Positions 24,183 to 33,576 of a DNA stretch of 64,000 bases are shown here, in pieces (position 1 is the stretch's first letter; every line of letters begins with the position of its first letter). The translations under genes were made by a program, and so were the position numbers. A model generated the notes under the pieces. The model was not told the DNA's origin. It searched no databases and worked only from the letters and a program-made list of their open reading frames with translations. This DNA comes from an uncultured Rikenellaceae bacterium (GTDB taxonomy: Bacteria; Bacteroidota; Bacteroidia; Bacteroidales; Rikenellaceae): positions 113,171 through 177,170 of the forward strand of contig CASEGL010000002.1 of assembly GCA_949287525.1 (NCBI GenBank), in the 5' to 3' direction.

Positions 24183-25403
24183 TCACTTCTCCGGCTTCTG
24201 TACGACCAGTTCGTAGATCAGCGGCGTGTAGGGTTTGATCTCTGCCATGGAGATGACGGACGAGGAGGACGAGGGCATGTAGAACGTGGCCGCGCCGAAA
24301 TAGTAGTCCGTGTCGTCAATGGTGTAGTCGTCGTAGTCGTATCCCTTGTAGTTGTCGAATTTCGTGGAGGTACCCCATTCCGATTCACTCCGGTTCGGCG
24401 CCATGTATTCCGTGAAGTAGGCGTACTTCGCCGGTACGGCCACCCGCAGCGAGTCGCCGTAGCAGACATCCGGAAGGATCGAGTAGAAGACCTTGGCAGG
24501 CATCTGATAGGCGTTGGTCGCGGTAGTACCCGTGGCCATGCGCGTAACGGAGATGGCGGAGGTCACATCCGACGTGCGGACGCTGCCGAAACGGTTGACC
24601 AGCACCGAGTCGATGTTCGAGTCGATCATCTGGCCGTCCAGGAAGCTCACCTTGTAGTAGATCTCGGCCTGGCTGCCGACGGGAACGGTGTCCTGGGCGT
24701 TCCGCCGGTAGAGGACGTCCATGTACATGCCCGGACGGAGGGTGTCGTTCGGGTACATGCCCCATCCCTCCGGTCGGGCCGTGGTGGCCAGCGTGCGGAT
24801 CTGGTCGTCGCCGAGCTGCTGGGGGTTCTCGATGATGTCCGTGATGCGGACCTGGTCGAGCATGACCGCCTTGTCCTCGTCCAGAGCGATCTGTCCGCCG
24901 TAGCCGTAGCCTCCCGTCATGTCGAAGCCGCTCGATGCAAAGGCCATGTCGGCCGGCATGTACACGCGCCATGTCGCTCCCGGAATGATCTCCGTGAAGG
25001 TTGTGTAGAGTCCTTTGGGCAGGCTGCTGGAGTCCCACGAACTGGCAATGTAGAACCGTTCGGGAACGTAGTGCGTATAGGCATCGTAGGTGCCGATCAG
25101 GCGTGCGGTCGCCTCGTCGCGGTTGTAGAAGATGTCGCCGTCGAGGGTACACATCCGGTAGTTGACATCGATCCATTTGCCGCGCACATCGACCTTGCCG
25201 GACGAGCTGTTGTCCGCCTCCTCCAGCACCTCGTAGTACATGCCCGTGTCGCCGAGCGGCATGGCCTGTGGGGCGTGGGCCTCGATCCAGGCTTCAAAGG
25301 ATTTGCGCTTGATGGCTTCCGTATCGGTAGCGTTGTCGTGGGTGCAGGCGAATGTGGCGATGACGGAACAGCCGACCGCGAGCAGTGCAATGATGCGATT
25401 CAT
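24183..25403 (-). CDS. Lipoprotein with two degenerate FKBP-like domains
   Basis: A 406-residue exported protein with a lipobox-like FAC (Cys20) after a signal peptide. Two FKBP-like regions can be seen. The first (~residues 68-200) has WIDVNYRMCTLDGDIF and, later, GATWRVYMPADMAFAS before a strand ending RITDIIE. The second (~235-400) has AEIYYKVSFLDGQMIDS, CYGDSLRVAVPAKYAYF and PLIYELVVQ; between them a Tyr/Asp-rich insertion (YKGYDYDDYTIDDTDYYFG) interrupts the domain. The usual active-site aromatic residues are not all kept, so isomerase activity is uncertain; binding or chaperoning at the cell surface is equally possible. The gene lies 14 bases after a smaller FKBP lipoprotein gene on the same strand, so the two form an operon. 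Confidence 0.75.
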   Translation of the reverse strand: MNRIIALLAVGCSVIATFACTHDNATDTEAIKRKSFEAWIEAHAPQAMPLGDTGMYYEVLEEADNSSSGKVDVRGKWIDVNYRMCTLDGDIFYNRDEATARLIGTYDAYTHYVPERFYIASSWDSSSLPKGLYTTFTEIIPGATWRVYMPADMAFASSGFDMTGGYGYGGQIALDEDKAVMLDQVRITDIIENPQQLGDDQIRTLATTARPEGWGMYPNDTLRPGMYMDVLYRRNAQDTVPVGSQAEIYYKVSFLDGQMIDSNIDSVLVNRFGSVRTSDVTSAISVTRMATGTTATNAYQMPAKVFYSILPDVCYGDSLRVAVPAKYAYFTEYMAPNRSESEWGTSTKFDNYKGYDYDDYTIDDTDYYFGAATFYMPSSSSSVISMAEIKPYTPLIYELVVQKPEK

Positions 25404-25417
25404 GTGTGTTCGGTTAT

Positions 25418-25972
25418 CTATTCGTTTTTGATTACTTTTTCAATGTCGACATACCAGATGACCGGCGTGTTGGGAGGCAGCTGCTGCATCTGGATCTTGC
25501 CGTAGGCGTTGTTGGAGGTGAGGATGACGCTGACCGTGTCGCTTAGGGCGCACCCCTCCAGCGACTTCTCCACGCCGCGCAGCAGCGAGCCGTCGCCCAG
25601 CCGGATCTTCAGCACGTTGTCGTCCCACCGGATGTTGTCGGGCATCTTGGCCCGCTTGTTCGTGTAGATCGGCGTGGCGGCGGTGCGCGAGAAACTCGAC
25701 GAGAAGGGATAGATCTCGTACCAGACGTAGAGGCTGTCTCCGCTGGCGATGGAAGGGGTGTTGCGGCCGTCTTCGGGGAAGAATACGGTGCGGTAGACAC
25801 CGGAGGCCACCTCGCTGTACACGATGTTGTTGTTGAGCTGTCCGTCGGTCCACGAGCGGATCATCTCCAGCTGGGAGCTGATGATGGTCTCCTGCTTGGA
25901 GCAACCGGCAGCGAACAGCACCGTAGCCGATGCGATGGCCGTGACGGTGAAACTTCTGGTTCTGGCTTTCAT
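25418..25972 (-). CDS. FKBP-type peptidyl-prolyl isomerase lipoprotein
   Basis: A 184-residue lipoprotein with a signal peptide and the lipobox AAGC (Cys24). The FKBP fold appears as YVWYEIYPFSSSF, LGDGSLLRGVEKSLEGC and the end SNNAYGKIQMQQLPPNTPVIWYVDIEKV (part: QLPPNTPVIWYVDIEKV). This matches FKBP features (the segment before the central helix, the AYG loop and the IPPNTPLIF strand), although several active-site aromatics are replaced. It presumably helps fold secreted or surface proteins. First gene of a two-gene unit. Confidence 0.85.
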   Translation of the reverse strand: MKARTRSFTVTAIASATVLFAAGCSKQETIISSQLEMIRSWTDGQLNNNIVYSEVASGVYRTVFFPEDGRNTPSIASGDSLYVWYEIYPFSSSFSRTAATPIYTNKRAKMPDNIRWDDNVLKIRLGDGSLLRGVEKSLEGCALSDTVSVILTSNNAYGKIQMQQLPPNTPVIWYVDIEKVIKNE

Positions 25973-26145
25973 AACTTGCGGAGCTTGGATCCCCGTGCGG
26001 CGATCAGGGCAAAGATAGCGAAAAAAGCCGTCGCCCGCACCCGATCGGGTTGTCCCTCCGCATAATATAACGGATCGGCCGGCCGTTCATTGTTTCGGAA
26101 GGGCGGCCGAGGGGCTTTTTCGGGCGATCATTCGCCGAAAAAGGT

Positions 26146-26153
26146 TACCTTTG
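26146..26153 (+). promoter_or_regulatory. -7 element of the UDP-xylose synthase gene
   Basis: TACCTTTG matches TAnnTTTG, 57 bases before the ATG at 26211. The longer frame starting at 26151 would begin inside it and is rejected. No TTG at -33. Confidence 0.55.
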
Positions 26154-26210
26154 CACCCGTCGGCTTTCGCGGGTAAAGCCGAAGCAGACAACGGAAAAAC
26201 CGAATCGCGG

Positions 26211-27143
26211 ATGAAAAGAATACTGGTTACCGGCGGAGCCGGATTCATCGGTTCGCACCTGTGCGAACGGTTGGTGAACGAAGGACACGATGTCATCTGT
26301 CTCGACAACTACTTTACCGGCAGCAAGGCCAACGTAAAGGCGTTGATGGGGTGCGGCAATTTCGAACTTGTCCGCCACGATGTCACCTCGCCCTATTATG
26401 CCGAGGTGGATCAGATCTATAACCTGGCCTGTCCCGCATCGCCGATCCATTATCAGTACAATCCCATCAAGACAACCAAAACCTCTTTCCTGGGGGCGCT
26501 GAACATGCTGGGGCTGGCCAAACGCGTCAAGGCGCGCATTCTGCAGGCCTCCACGTCGGAGGTGTACGGCGATCCCGACCAGCATCCCCAGACGGAGGCC
26601 TACTGGGGGCATGTCAATCCGATCGGCCTGCGTTCCTGCTATGACGAGGGCAAGCGGTGTGCCGAATCGCTCTTCATGGACTACCACCGCCAGAACGGGG
26701 TGGACATCCGCATCGTGCGCATCTTCAACACCTACGGGCCGAACATGAACATCGGCGACGGCCGCGTCATCTCGAACTTCATCGTACAGGCGCTGCGGGG
26801 CGAGGAGCTGACCATCTACGGCGACGGCTCACAGACGCGCAGCTTCCAATATGTCTCCGATCTGGTCGAAGGCATGGTACGCATGATGAACTGCGACGGT
26901 TTTACGGGGCCTGTCAATCTCGGCAATCCGCACGAATTCACGATCCTCGAACTGGCGCAGCAGATCAGGGAACTGGTCGGTTCCGAATCGCCCATCGTCT
27001 TCCGTCCGCTGCCGTCGGACGATCCCCGTCAGCGGCAGCCCGACATTTCGCTGGCGCGGCGGATGCTCGGCGACTGGCAGCCGTGCGTGCCGTTGCGGGA
27101 GGGGCTGGAGCGAACTGTCGCCTATTTCCGCGCCATCGTGTAA
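26211..27143 (+). CDS. uxs: UDP-glucuronate decarboxylase (UDP-xylose synthase), SDR family
   Basis: A 310-residue extended short-chain dehydrogenase. The NAD loop [16 protein letters not shown] is at residues 5-20. The catalytic residues are in STSEVYGDP and [10 protein letters not shown] (YxxxK). Segments such as [22 protein letters not shown] and [18 protein letters not shown] are close to known UXS enzymes, which turn UDP-glucuronate into UDP-xylose for cell-surface polysaccharides. Followed 24 bases later by a CpsB-type phosphatase gene, which supports a role in exopolysaccharide or capsule formation, although no other capsule genes are nearby. Confidence 0.93.
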   Translation: MKRILVTGGAGFIGSHLCERLVNEGHDVICLDNYFTGSKANVKALMGCGNFELVRHDVTSPYYAEVDQIYNLACPASPIHYQYNPIKTTKTSFLGALNMLGLAKRVKARILQASTSEVYGDPDQHPQTEAYWGHVNPIGLRSCYDEGKRCAESLFMDYHRQNGVDIRIVRIFNTYGPNMNIGDGRVISNFIVQALRGEELTIYGDGSQTRSFQYVSDLVEGMVRMMNCDGFTGPVNLGNPHEFTILELAQQIRELVGSESPIVFRPLPSDDPRQRQPDISLARRMLGDWQPCVPLREGLERTVAYFRAIV

Positions 27144-27167
27144 CGAACCCCCTATTTTCGTACAACA

Positions 27168-27890
27168 ATGTTCAGTTTTTGCAGCAAACACTATCATTTG
27201 GCCGATCTGCTCGACGGCTATTATGACATCCACTGCCACCTGTTGCCCGGAGTGGACGACGGAGCCGCTACGCCGGAAAAGAGCAAGGCGTTGCAACTGC
27301 GCATGCAGGGCATGGGCATGAAGGGCATGTACCTGACGCCCCACTTGATTCACGGTGCCTATGACAACCGGAGTGAAGAGGATCTGCGCCGCGAATTTGA
27401 AGCGTTCCGACCCGAAGCGGGACTGGACGTGCGGCTGGCAGCCGAATATTTCATCGACGACATGTTCGCCGAACGGATGGAGGGCAATCCGCTGACCATG
27501 GCGGGGCGTCACGTGCTGGCCGAATTTTCGATCAGCGGCTACAGCATCCATGCGTTCGACATCCTGTTCGAGGCGACGCTGGCCGGTTACGACATCATCC
27601 TGGCTCACCCCGAACGGTACGCATTCGTACAGTCCGACGGCAAAAACAAGGTCTTGAATCTGATCAAACAGTATAAATTGCAGTTGAATCTGCTGTCGTT
27701 GTGCGGATTCCACGGCAGCAACGCCAAACGGTGTGCCGAGTCGCTGCTGCGGCAAGGGCTTTATACGTTTGTCGGAACGGACACCCATTCCTCGGCATAC
27801 CTCGATGTTTTGCAGCGGGGAACCGTATCCCGCAAGGTGTTCGATGCCGTGCGGCCGCTGGTGGAGAACAACCGGTCGCTGTTCGAATGA
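27168..27890 (+). CDS. CpsB/YwqE-type tyrosine-protein phosphatase (PHP domain)
   Basis: A 240-residue metal-dependent phosphatase of the PHP family. Metal-binding motifs are DIHCHLLPGVDDGA (residues 20-33), LTPHLIHGAYDN, ILAHPERYAF and GTDTHSSAY. In Gram-positive bacteria and many Bacteroidota these enzymes dephosphorylate the tyrosine kinase that controls capsule chain length. No kinase gene is in the window. It follows the UDP-xylose synthase gene in what looks like a two-gene operon and ends at a strong terminator. Confidence 0.9.
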   Translation: MFSFCSKHYHLADLLDGYYDIHCHLLPGVDDGAATPEKSKALQLRMQGMGMKGMYLTPHLIHGAYDNRSEEDLRREFEAFRPEAGLDVRLAAEYFIDDMFAERMEGNPLTMAGRHVLAEFSISGYSIHAFDILFEATLAGYDIILAHPERYAFVQSDGKNKVLNLIKQYKLQLNLLSLCGFHGSNAKRCAESLLRQGLYTFVGTDTHSSAYLDVLQRGTVSRKVFDAVRPLVENNRSLFE

Positions 27891-27914
27891 TGCCGAACCG
27901 GCCGACAGAAAAAC

Positions 27915-27950
27915 GAAAACAGGCGATCCTGCAAAGGATCGCCTGTTTTC
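27915..27950. terminator. Bidirectional terminator between CpsB-type and tolC-type genes
   Basis: A perfect 16-base stem (GAAAACAGGCGATCCT and its complement) with loop GCAA. Its flanks supply U-tracts in both directions; it separates converging genes. Confidence 0.9.
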
Positions 27951-27968
27951 ATTGAAAGCTCCGGCCTC

Positions 27969-29147
27969 TTACAGGTAGATGACGTGCAGCCGCGCCACGC
28001 CCAACCGATACGCCAGGTCGGTGCGGAGGCGGGTTTCGAGTGTCTGGTACAGGGTGTCGAGTTCCGAGTAGTAGTCGATGATGTTCATCTGTCCCGATTC
28101 GAGCAGGCGGACCAGCACGCCGACGTAGTCGTTTGCGTCGGGCATCGAGACGAAGGCCTCCAGCAGGCGGCCGGCATAGTCGGCTTTGGTATAGAGTTCG
28201 GCCACCGTATTGCGCTTCTCGACGACGGCAGCCTCCGCCTCGGCCTGCGCTGCCCGCTCAAAAGCCTGCGCCCGTTTGACGTTGTGGCGGTTCGAGAAGA
28301 GCGGGATGCTGAGTCCGGCCGTCAGCCCGTTGTCGTATTCTCCGGCTCCGTAGGTGTATTTGTAGCCGAGGCCGATCCTGGGCAGCGCTTCGCGGCGGCT
28401 GACCTTGACATCGGCGCCGGCAGCTTCGGCCTGCAGGCGAGCGGCCGTCAGGTCGGGGGCATAGGCTTCCCAGTCCTGCTGCAGCACGTCGATCGGGGAG
28501 AGCGTCTCCTGCGGCGGCATGGCATAGGTACACTCCAGCGGCTGGCCGCCGTTGAGGGTCGTCAGCCGCTGCTCCAGTTCGATGATCCGCAGATCGACCG
28601 CCGAGAGGCTTTCGCGCAGCAGCAGCTCCTCGAATTCGGCGCGGTTCTTGTCGACCAGCGTCGCGTCGCCGCTCTGGTAACGGTTCTCGTAGAGGTTGGC
28701 CAGGTGCGTGGCGGCCTCCATGCGCGGGCGGTTGATGGAGGCGATAGCGTGCAGCGTACACAGTTCGAGGTAGACCTCCTTCGCCTCGAGCAGGGTCTGC
28801 TGGCGCAGGGCGAGGTATTCGGCCTCGTACTGCGAGGCGAGCGTGCGCGCCTTCCGGTTGCGTGCGGCGTAGAGCATCGGGAGGGCGAATTCCTGCGAGA
28901 TCTCCATTTCGCCGGCCTTTCCTACCGGCATGCCCCCTTCGGCGACGGATTCGTACGACACGGAGAGCGGATCCAGCGAATTGCCCATGCGGGCTTCGTG
29001 GCTCCGGCCCTGTACCGCATACTGCTCGGCCTGCAGGGAGAGGTTGTTCTGTTCGACGCTTTCGAGGACGCGTTGCAGTTCGTTCTGGGCGGCGGCCGGC
29101 CATGCGAACAGCAGGGCGAGTGCGCATATTCCGAGTTTTTTATTCAT
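27969..29147 (-). CDS. TolC-family outer-membrane efflux protein (CusC-like)
   Basis: A 392-residue protein with a signal peptide (cut near AWPAAAQ) and the repeated alpha-helical pattern of TolC proteins (for example ATHLANLYENRYQSGDATLVD and, in the second repeat, YVGVLVRLLESGQMNIIDYY, both typical of the helix pairs before the outer-membrane barrel). It provides the outer-membrane channel for the CusA-type pump. Its start overlaps the end of the cusA-like gene by eight bases, so it is the last gene of the metal-efflux operon. It is shorter than E. coli CusC (~460), as is usual for Bacteroidota relatives. Confidence 0.93.
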   Translation of the reverse strand: MNKKLGICALALLFAWPAAAQNELQRVLESVEQNNLSLQAEQYAVQGRSHEARMGNSLDPLSVSYESVAEGGMPVGKAGEMEISQEFALPMLYAARNRKARTLASQYEAEYLALRQQTLLEAKEVYLELCTLHAIASINRPRMEAATHLANLYENRYQSGDATLVDKNRAEFEELLLRESLSAVDLRIIELEQRLTTLNGGQPLECTYAMPPQETLSPIDVLQQDWEAYAPDLTAARLQAEAAGADVKVSRREALPRIGLGYKYTYGAGEYDNGLTAGLSIPLFSNRHNVKRAQAFERAAQAEAEAAVVEKRNTVAELYTKADYAGRLLEAFVSMPDANDYVGVLVRLLESGQMNIIDYYSELDTLYQTLETRLRTDLAYRLGVARLHVIYL

Positions 29148-32100
29148 GGCAGACGGATTTTTCGTTCGGATTCGGTAACGTGGGAACGACGGCGGCGCGT
29201 CGTCCGAAAATCAGGTACATGATCGGCATGACGAAGCCGTTGAGCAGTGTCGAGCTGACCAGTCCGCCGAAGATGACCTGCGCCATCGGGCTTTGGATCT
29301 CGTTGCCGGAGATCTCGCTGCCCAGAGCCAGCGGGATCAGTGCCAGCGCGGTGGTCAGCGAAGTCATCAGGATGGGGGTCAGTCGGTCGAGCGATCCCTG
29401 TACGACGGCTTCGCGCAGCCCCATGCCGTCGGCGCGCAGCTGGTTGTAGTGCGACACGAGCAGGATGCCGTTGCGCACCGAGATGCCGAAGAGCGAGATG
29501 AAGCCGATGATTGACGGGATGCTCACCACGCCCGACGTCAGCCAGATGCTGGCCACGCCGCCGATCAGCGCGAAGGGCAGGTTGATCATGATCATGGCCG
29601 AGAGCGGCAGGTTGCGGAACTCCTGATAGATCAGCATGAAGATCACCAGCAGGGCGATGACCGAGGCGAAGAGCAGCGTGCGCGAGGCGGACTGCTGGCT
29701 CTCGAACTGGCCGCCGTACTCGATGTAGTAGCCTTCGGGCAGGGTGACTTCGCGGTCGATGGTCTCGCGGATGGCTTCCACGGCACCGCCGAGGTCGCCG
29801 CCCACCACGTTGGCCGAGACGACGATCTTGCGCTTGACGTTCTCGCGGCTGATCGTGTTGGGACCCGCCGAGGAACGGATGTCGGCCAGGTAGCTCAGCG
29901 GCACCTTGCCGGTGGCGCCGTCCACGAGCAGGTCGCCGATGCGGTCCATCGTGTTGCGGCGGTCGTCGGATACCTTGACGGTCAGGTCGAACGCATTGTT
30001 GCCTTCATAGACCTGCGATACGGGCGTACCGGCCAGCGCCGTCGTCACGAACCGGTTGAATTCGGGCATTGTCACGCCGTAGCGAGCCAGCATGTCGCGG
30101 CGGGGCGTGATCTGCAGTTCGGCACGCTCGACCTGCTGCTCGACGCTCACGTCGGCGATCTCCTCCAGGCCGCCGATGGCGTTGCCGATGCGGACGGCGG
30201 TGGCATACAGCTGGTTCAGGTCATCGCCGAAGAGTTTGACGGCGATGTTGGCCTTCGTTCCCGACAGCATGGCGTCGATGCGGTGCGAGATGGGCTGTCC
30301 CACCTCGACGGTCAGGCCGCTCAGTTCGGAGAGCCGGTGGCGGACATCGGCCAGGAACTCGTCGCGCGACCGTTTGTCCAGCACGAAGGGCGCCTCCAGT
30401 TCCGAGGCATTGACGCCCAGGGCGTGTTCGTCCAGCTCGGCGCGGCCGGTCTTGCGGGCTACGGTCTGGATTTCGGGGACTTCGAGCAGGATCTCCTCCA
30501 CCATGCGTCCCATGCGGTCGGACTCTTCGAGCGATACACCCGGCATCGTGGCAATGCCGATGGTCAGCGAACCTTCATTGAACGGGGGCAGGAAGCTGCT
30601 GCCGAAGGTACAGAACACGGCAATGGCGCCGACGAACAGGGCGATGACCGTTCCCAGCACGGCGCGGCGCCGGTCGAGTACCCAGTCGAGGGCGCGGCGG
30701 TAGTTGCGCTGGAAAAAGCGCACCACGGCCGACTCCTTCTGTCCGCGGCGCAGGGCGCGCGGGGTGGTGAGCATGTAGCTCGACATGACCGGCGTCAGGG
30801 TGACGGCCACCAGCAGCGAGGCCAGCAGCGACACGATGAAGGCGATGCCCAGCGGACGGAGCATGCGTCCCTCCATGCCGCCGAGGAAGAAGAGCGGCAC
30901 GAAGGCCACGATGGTGATGAAGGTGGCATTGACGATGGAGACGCGGATCTCGCGCGAGGCGTCATAGACCACCCGCAGGGTGGGTATGCGTTCCTCGCGC
31001 GGGCGGGCGTAGTTCTCGCGCAGCCGCTTGTAAACGTTCTCCACGTCAATGATGGCGTCGTCCACGAGCGAACCGATGGCGATGGCCATGCCGCCGAGGC
31101 TCATCGTGTTGATCGTGTTGCCGGTCAGCCGCAGCACGATGATCGCGATCAGCAGCGACAGGGGCATGGCCGTCAGCGAGATGACGGTCACGCGGCCGTT
31201 CATCAGGAAGAAGAGCAGCACGATGACCACGAACAGGGCGCCTTCGACGATCGACTTGCGGATGTTGGCGATCGAACTGTCGATGAAGCGCTCCTGGCGG
31301 AAGATGTCGGTCTTGACCGTCACGTCCTCCGGCAGCGACCCGGACAGGTCGGCGAGCGTCGCGTCGAGCTGGCGGGTCAGGTCGATCGTACTCGTGTAGG
31401 GCTGTTTGGTGACGGTCAGCAGGACGGCCGGCTCGCCCTCCACCGAGGCTACGCCCAGGCGGGGCTGTTTGGCGCCGATGCGCACCTCGGCGATGTCGCT
31501 GAAAAGGATCGGCTCGCCCTCGTCGGAGAGACGCACCAGACTGCCGGCAATCAGTTCGGTGTCGGTCGTGGAGGCCATGCCGCGCACGATGTATTCATTG
31601 CCGTATTCATACAGCACGCTGCCCGAAGCGTTGCGGTTCATCTCCTCGGCCGCTTCCAGCACCTCGCCGAGGGTGACGCCCAGCGCATGCATGCGCTCGG
31701 GCGAGAGAAGGATCTGGTATTCGCGGATGTCGCCGCCCAGCACGGCCACCTGAGAGACGCCCGCCACCGAGAGCAGGCGCGGCCGGATGGTCCAGTCGGC
31801 CAGCGTGCGGAGCTGTTCGGGCGTCGTGTCGCCGTCAGCGGTCAGTCCGACGATCATCATCTCGCCGAGAATGGACGACTGCGGTCCCAGCGTGGGCTGA
31901 CCCGCAACCGGAGGCAGCTGTTCGGCCACGGCAACCAGCCGCTCCGAGACGATCTGCCGGGCGATATAGATGTCGGTGTCCCAGTCGAATTCGACCCAGA
32001 CCACCGAGAAGCCCGCCGTCGATTGCGAGCGTACGCGGCGCACGTCGGTGGCGCCGTTGAGCGATGTCTCGATCGGGAAGGTGACCAGCCGCTCCACCTC

Positions 32101-32277
32101 TTCGGCAGCCATGCCCTGTGCTTCGGTCATGACCACGACGGTCGGTGCGTTCAGGTCGGGAAAGACGTCCACCTCCATGCGGGAGGTCACCCACACGCCG
32201 GCCAGTGCGATCAGCACGGCGGCGATGACGACAACCAGCCGGTTGTCGAGTGAAAATCGGATGATGCGGTTCAGCAT
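29140..32277 (-). CDS. CusA/CzcA-type heavy-metal RND efflux pump
   Basis: A 1045-residue inner-membrane antiporter with the RND layout: 12 helices and two large periplasmic loops. The early motif VDVFPDLNAPTVVVMTEA and the fourth-helix segment MAIAIGSLVDDAIIDVEN carry the acidic residues for proton transfer. The LNGATDVRRVRSQS segment (given as ATDVRRVRSQS) is typical of the heavy-metal group. Together with the adaptor and TolC-type gene it forms a tripartite pump that exports a metal cation such as Cu+, Ag+, Zn2+ or Co2+. The His-rich neighbours support metals, but which one cannot be told. Twelve bases after the adaptor gene. Confidence 0.94.
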   Translation of the reverse strand: MLNRIIRFSLDNRLVVVIAAVLIALAGVWVTSRMEVDVFPDLNAPTVVVMTEAQGMAAEEVERLVTFPIETSLNGATDVRRVRSQSTAGFSVVWVEFDWDTDIYIARQIVSERLVAVAEQLPPVAGQPTLGPQSSILGEMMIVGLTADGDTTPEQLRTLADWTIRPRLLSVAGVSQVAVLGGDIREYQILLSPERMHALGVTLGEVLEAAEEMNRNASGSVLYEYGNEYIVRGMASTTDTELIAGSLVRLSDEGEPILFSDIAEVRIGAKQPRLGVASVEGEPAVLLTVTKQPYTSTIDLTRQLDATLADLSGSLPEDVTVKTDIFRQERFIDSSIANIRKSIVEGALFVVIVLLFFLMNGRVTVISLTAMPLSLLIAIIVLRLTGNTINTMSLGGMAIAIGSLVDDAIIDVENVYKRLRENYARPREERIPTLRVVYDASREIRVSIVNATFITIVAFVPLFFLGGMEGRMLRPLGIAFIVSLLASLLVAVTLTPVMSSYMLTTPRALRRGQKESAVVRFFQRNYRRALDWVLDRRRAVLGTVIALFVGAIAVFCTFGSSFLPPFNEGSLTIGIATMPGVSLEESDRMGRMVEEILLEVPEIQTVARKTGRAELDEHALGVNASELEAPFVLDKRSRDEFLADVRHRLSELSGLTVEVGQPISHRIDAMLSGTKANIAVKLFGDDLNQLYATAVRIGNAIGGLEEIADVSVEQQVERAELQITPRRDMLARYGVTMPEFNRFVTTALAGTPVSQVYEGNNAFDLTVKVSDDRRNTMDRIGDLLVDGATGKVPLSYLADIRSSAGPNTISRENVKRKIVVSANVVGGDLGGAVEAIRETIDREVTLPEGYYIEYGGQFESQQSASRTLLFASVIALLVIFMLIYQEFRNLPLSAMIMINLPFALIGGVASIWLTSGVVSIPSIIGFISLFGISVRNGILLVSHYNQLRADGMGLREAVVQGSLDRLTPILMTSLTTALALIPLALGSEISGNEIQSPMAQVIFGGLVSSTLLNGFVMPIMYLIFGRRAAVVPTLPNPNEKSVCHE

Positions 32278-32289
32278 GGCAGGCGGCGA

Positions 32290-33468
32290 TTAGTGGGTGT
32301 GACCATGCGGAATCGAACCCGATGCGGCGGCCATGCGGACATTCACCGCACCGCGCGTGACGATCCGTTCGCCGCCTTCGAGGCCGCGCAGCACCTCGAC
32401 CCGTTCGCCGTCGTTGCCGCCGAGCCAAACCTGGCGGCGGCGGTAGTGGTTGGGGTCGAGTTGTTCGTAGACATGGAAGATGCCCTGCTGTTCGGTGACG
32501 GCCGACAGCGGTACGGTGACGATGTCGGCGCGCTCGTCGCCCAGCAGGATCACTTCGGCATAGGCGCCGTCGGGACAGCGCTGTTCGTCGTCGAACTCAA
32601 AGACGACGGGAACCAGCGAGGTGCCTTGCGAGACGATGCGGCCGGCCGTATATAACTCGCCGTCCAGCGAGCTGATACGTCGGAAACCCTCCTCCGAGGC
32701 CAGTCGGAAAGCGGCGTCGGAGAACGAGTCGATCCGGTCGAAATAGCGTTGCGATACCCAGGCGCGCAACTGCATGCGGCCCGATCGGGCAATGGTAGCC
32801 AGGGGCTGACCCATCTCCACATAGTCGCCCGGTGCGACGGAGAGCTGGCGCACGTAACCGGCGGCGGGCGCCTGGACGAGGGTACCCCGTTTGTCGGCTA
32901 CCCGCACGGGGTCGTATTCGGCTTTGGTGCGCAGGTATTCTGCTTCGGCAGCCAGATAGTCGCGTTCGGTAACCAGTTTGTCCTGGTAGAGCGCTTCGAT
33001 GCGGCGGTAGTCGGCCTCGGCCTGCTCGAAAGCGATGCGTGCCTTCTCTACGGCGTCACCCGATGCCAGGTGGCCGGACGAGATGCGGAACAGGCCTTCG
33101 CCGGCGCGTACGGACGAGTTTTCCATCACGCGGCCGTGTGCGAAGGTGACGACGCCCGCGATGGGTGCCGACACGACGGCTACCTCGCTCTGCGATACAT
33201 AGATTTCGCCGCCGCAGGGCAGGGTCTCGCGGAACGGGCCGCGGCGTACGGTGTCTACTGCAAAATCGGTGCGGGCGGCCTGAGCCGGCGAAAATTCGAT
33301 GAGGTCGGGATCCGTTTCCCCTTCGGTTTCGGAGGGGCAGGCAGTCGCCTCGGAGGGGCAGCTCTCGGTTTCGGGATGATCGTGATCTGCGGCGGCAGGA
33401 GCGGTGCGGCCGGCACAGCCCGCCAGGACGGCGCACGCGGCAACCGTCAGTAAGATATTCTTTTTCAT
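32290..33468 (-). CDS. RND periplasmic adaptor lipoprotein (CusB-like), His-rich ends
   Basis: A 392-residue lipoprotein with lipobox LAGC (Cys18). The mature N-terminus has DHDHPE and a repeated CPSE motif (SCPSEATACPSE), and the C-terminus ends HGHTH, so both ends could bind metal. The core is a normal adaptor: barrel-sandwich segments (SAPIAGVVTFAHGRV; VQAPAAGYVRQLSVAPG) around a helical hairpin. It links the CusA-type pump with the TolC-type channel. It lies 108 bases after the His-rich DUF6769 gene on the same strand. Confidence 0.92.
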   Translation of the reverse strand: MKKNILLTVAACAVLAGCAGRTAPAAADHDHPETESCPSEATACPSETEGETDPDLIEFSPAQAARTDFAVDTVRRGPFRETLPCGGEIYVSQSEVAVVSAPIAGVVTFAHGRVMENSSVRAGEGLFRISSGHLASGDAVEKARIAFEQAEADYRRIEALYQDKLVTERDYLAAEAEYLRTKAEYDPVRVADKRGTLVQAPAAGYVRQLSVAPGDYVEMGQPLATIARSGRMQLRAWVSQRYFDRIDSFSDAAFRLASEEGFRRISSLDGELYTAGRIVSQGTSLVPVVFEFDDEQRCPDGAYAEVILLGDERADIVTVPLSAVTEQQGIFHVYEQLDPNHYRRRQVWLGGNDGERVEVLRGLEGGERIVTRGAVNVRMAAASGSIPHGHTH

Positions 33469-33576
33469 GGATTGGTTTTGGCTTGTGTGCGTCTTGCGCG
33501 CTTTCGGTGCGGCAAGCCGGAAAACGTTGGTTACGGTTCGGACGGTACCGTCATCGGGGCGTTCCGTTCCGAAGGA

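Noticed and set aside
30283..32253. A 656-codon open frame on the plus strand
   Set aside because: Antisense to the CusA-type pump gene.
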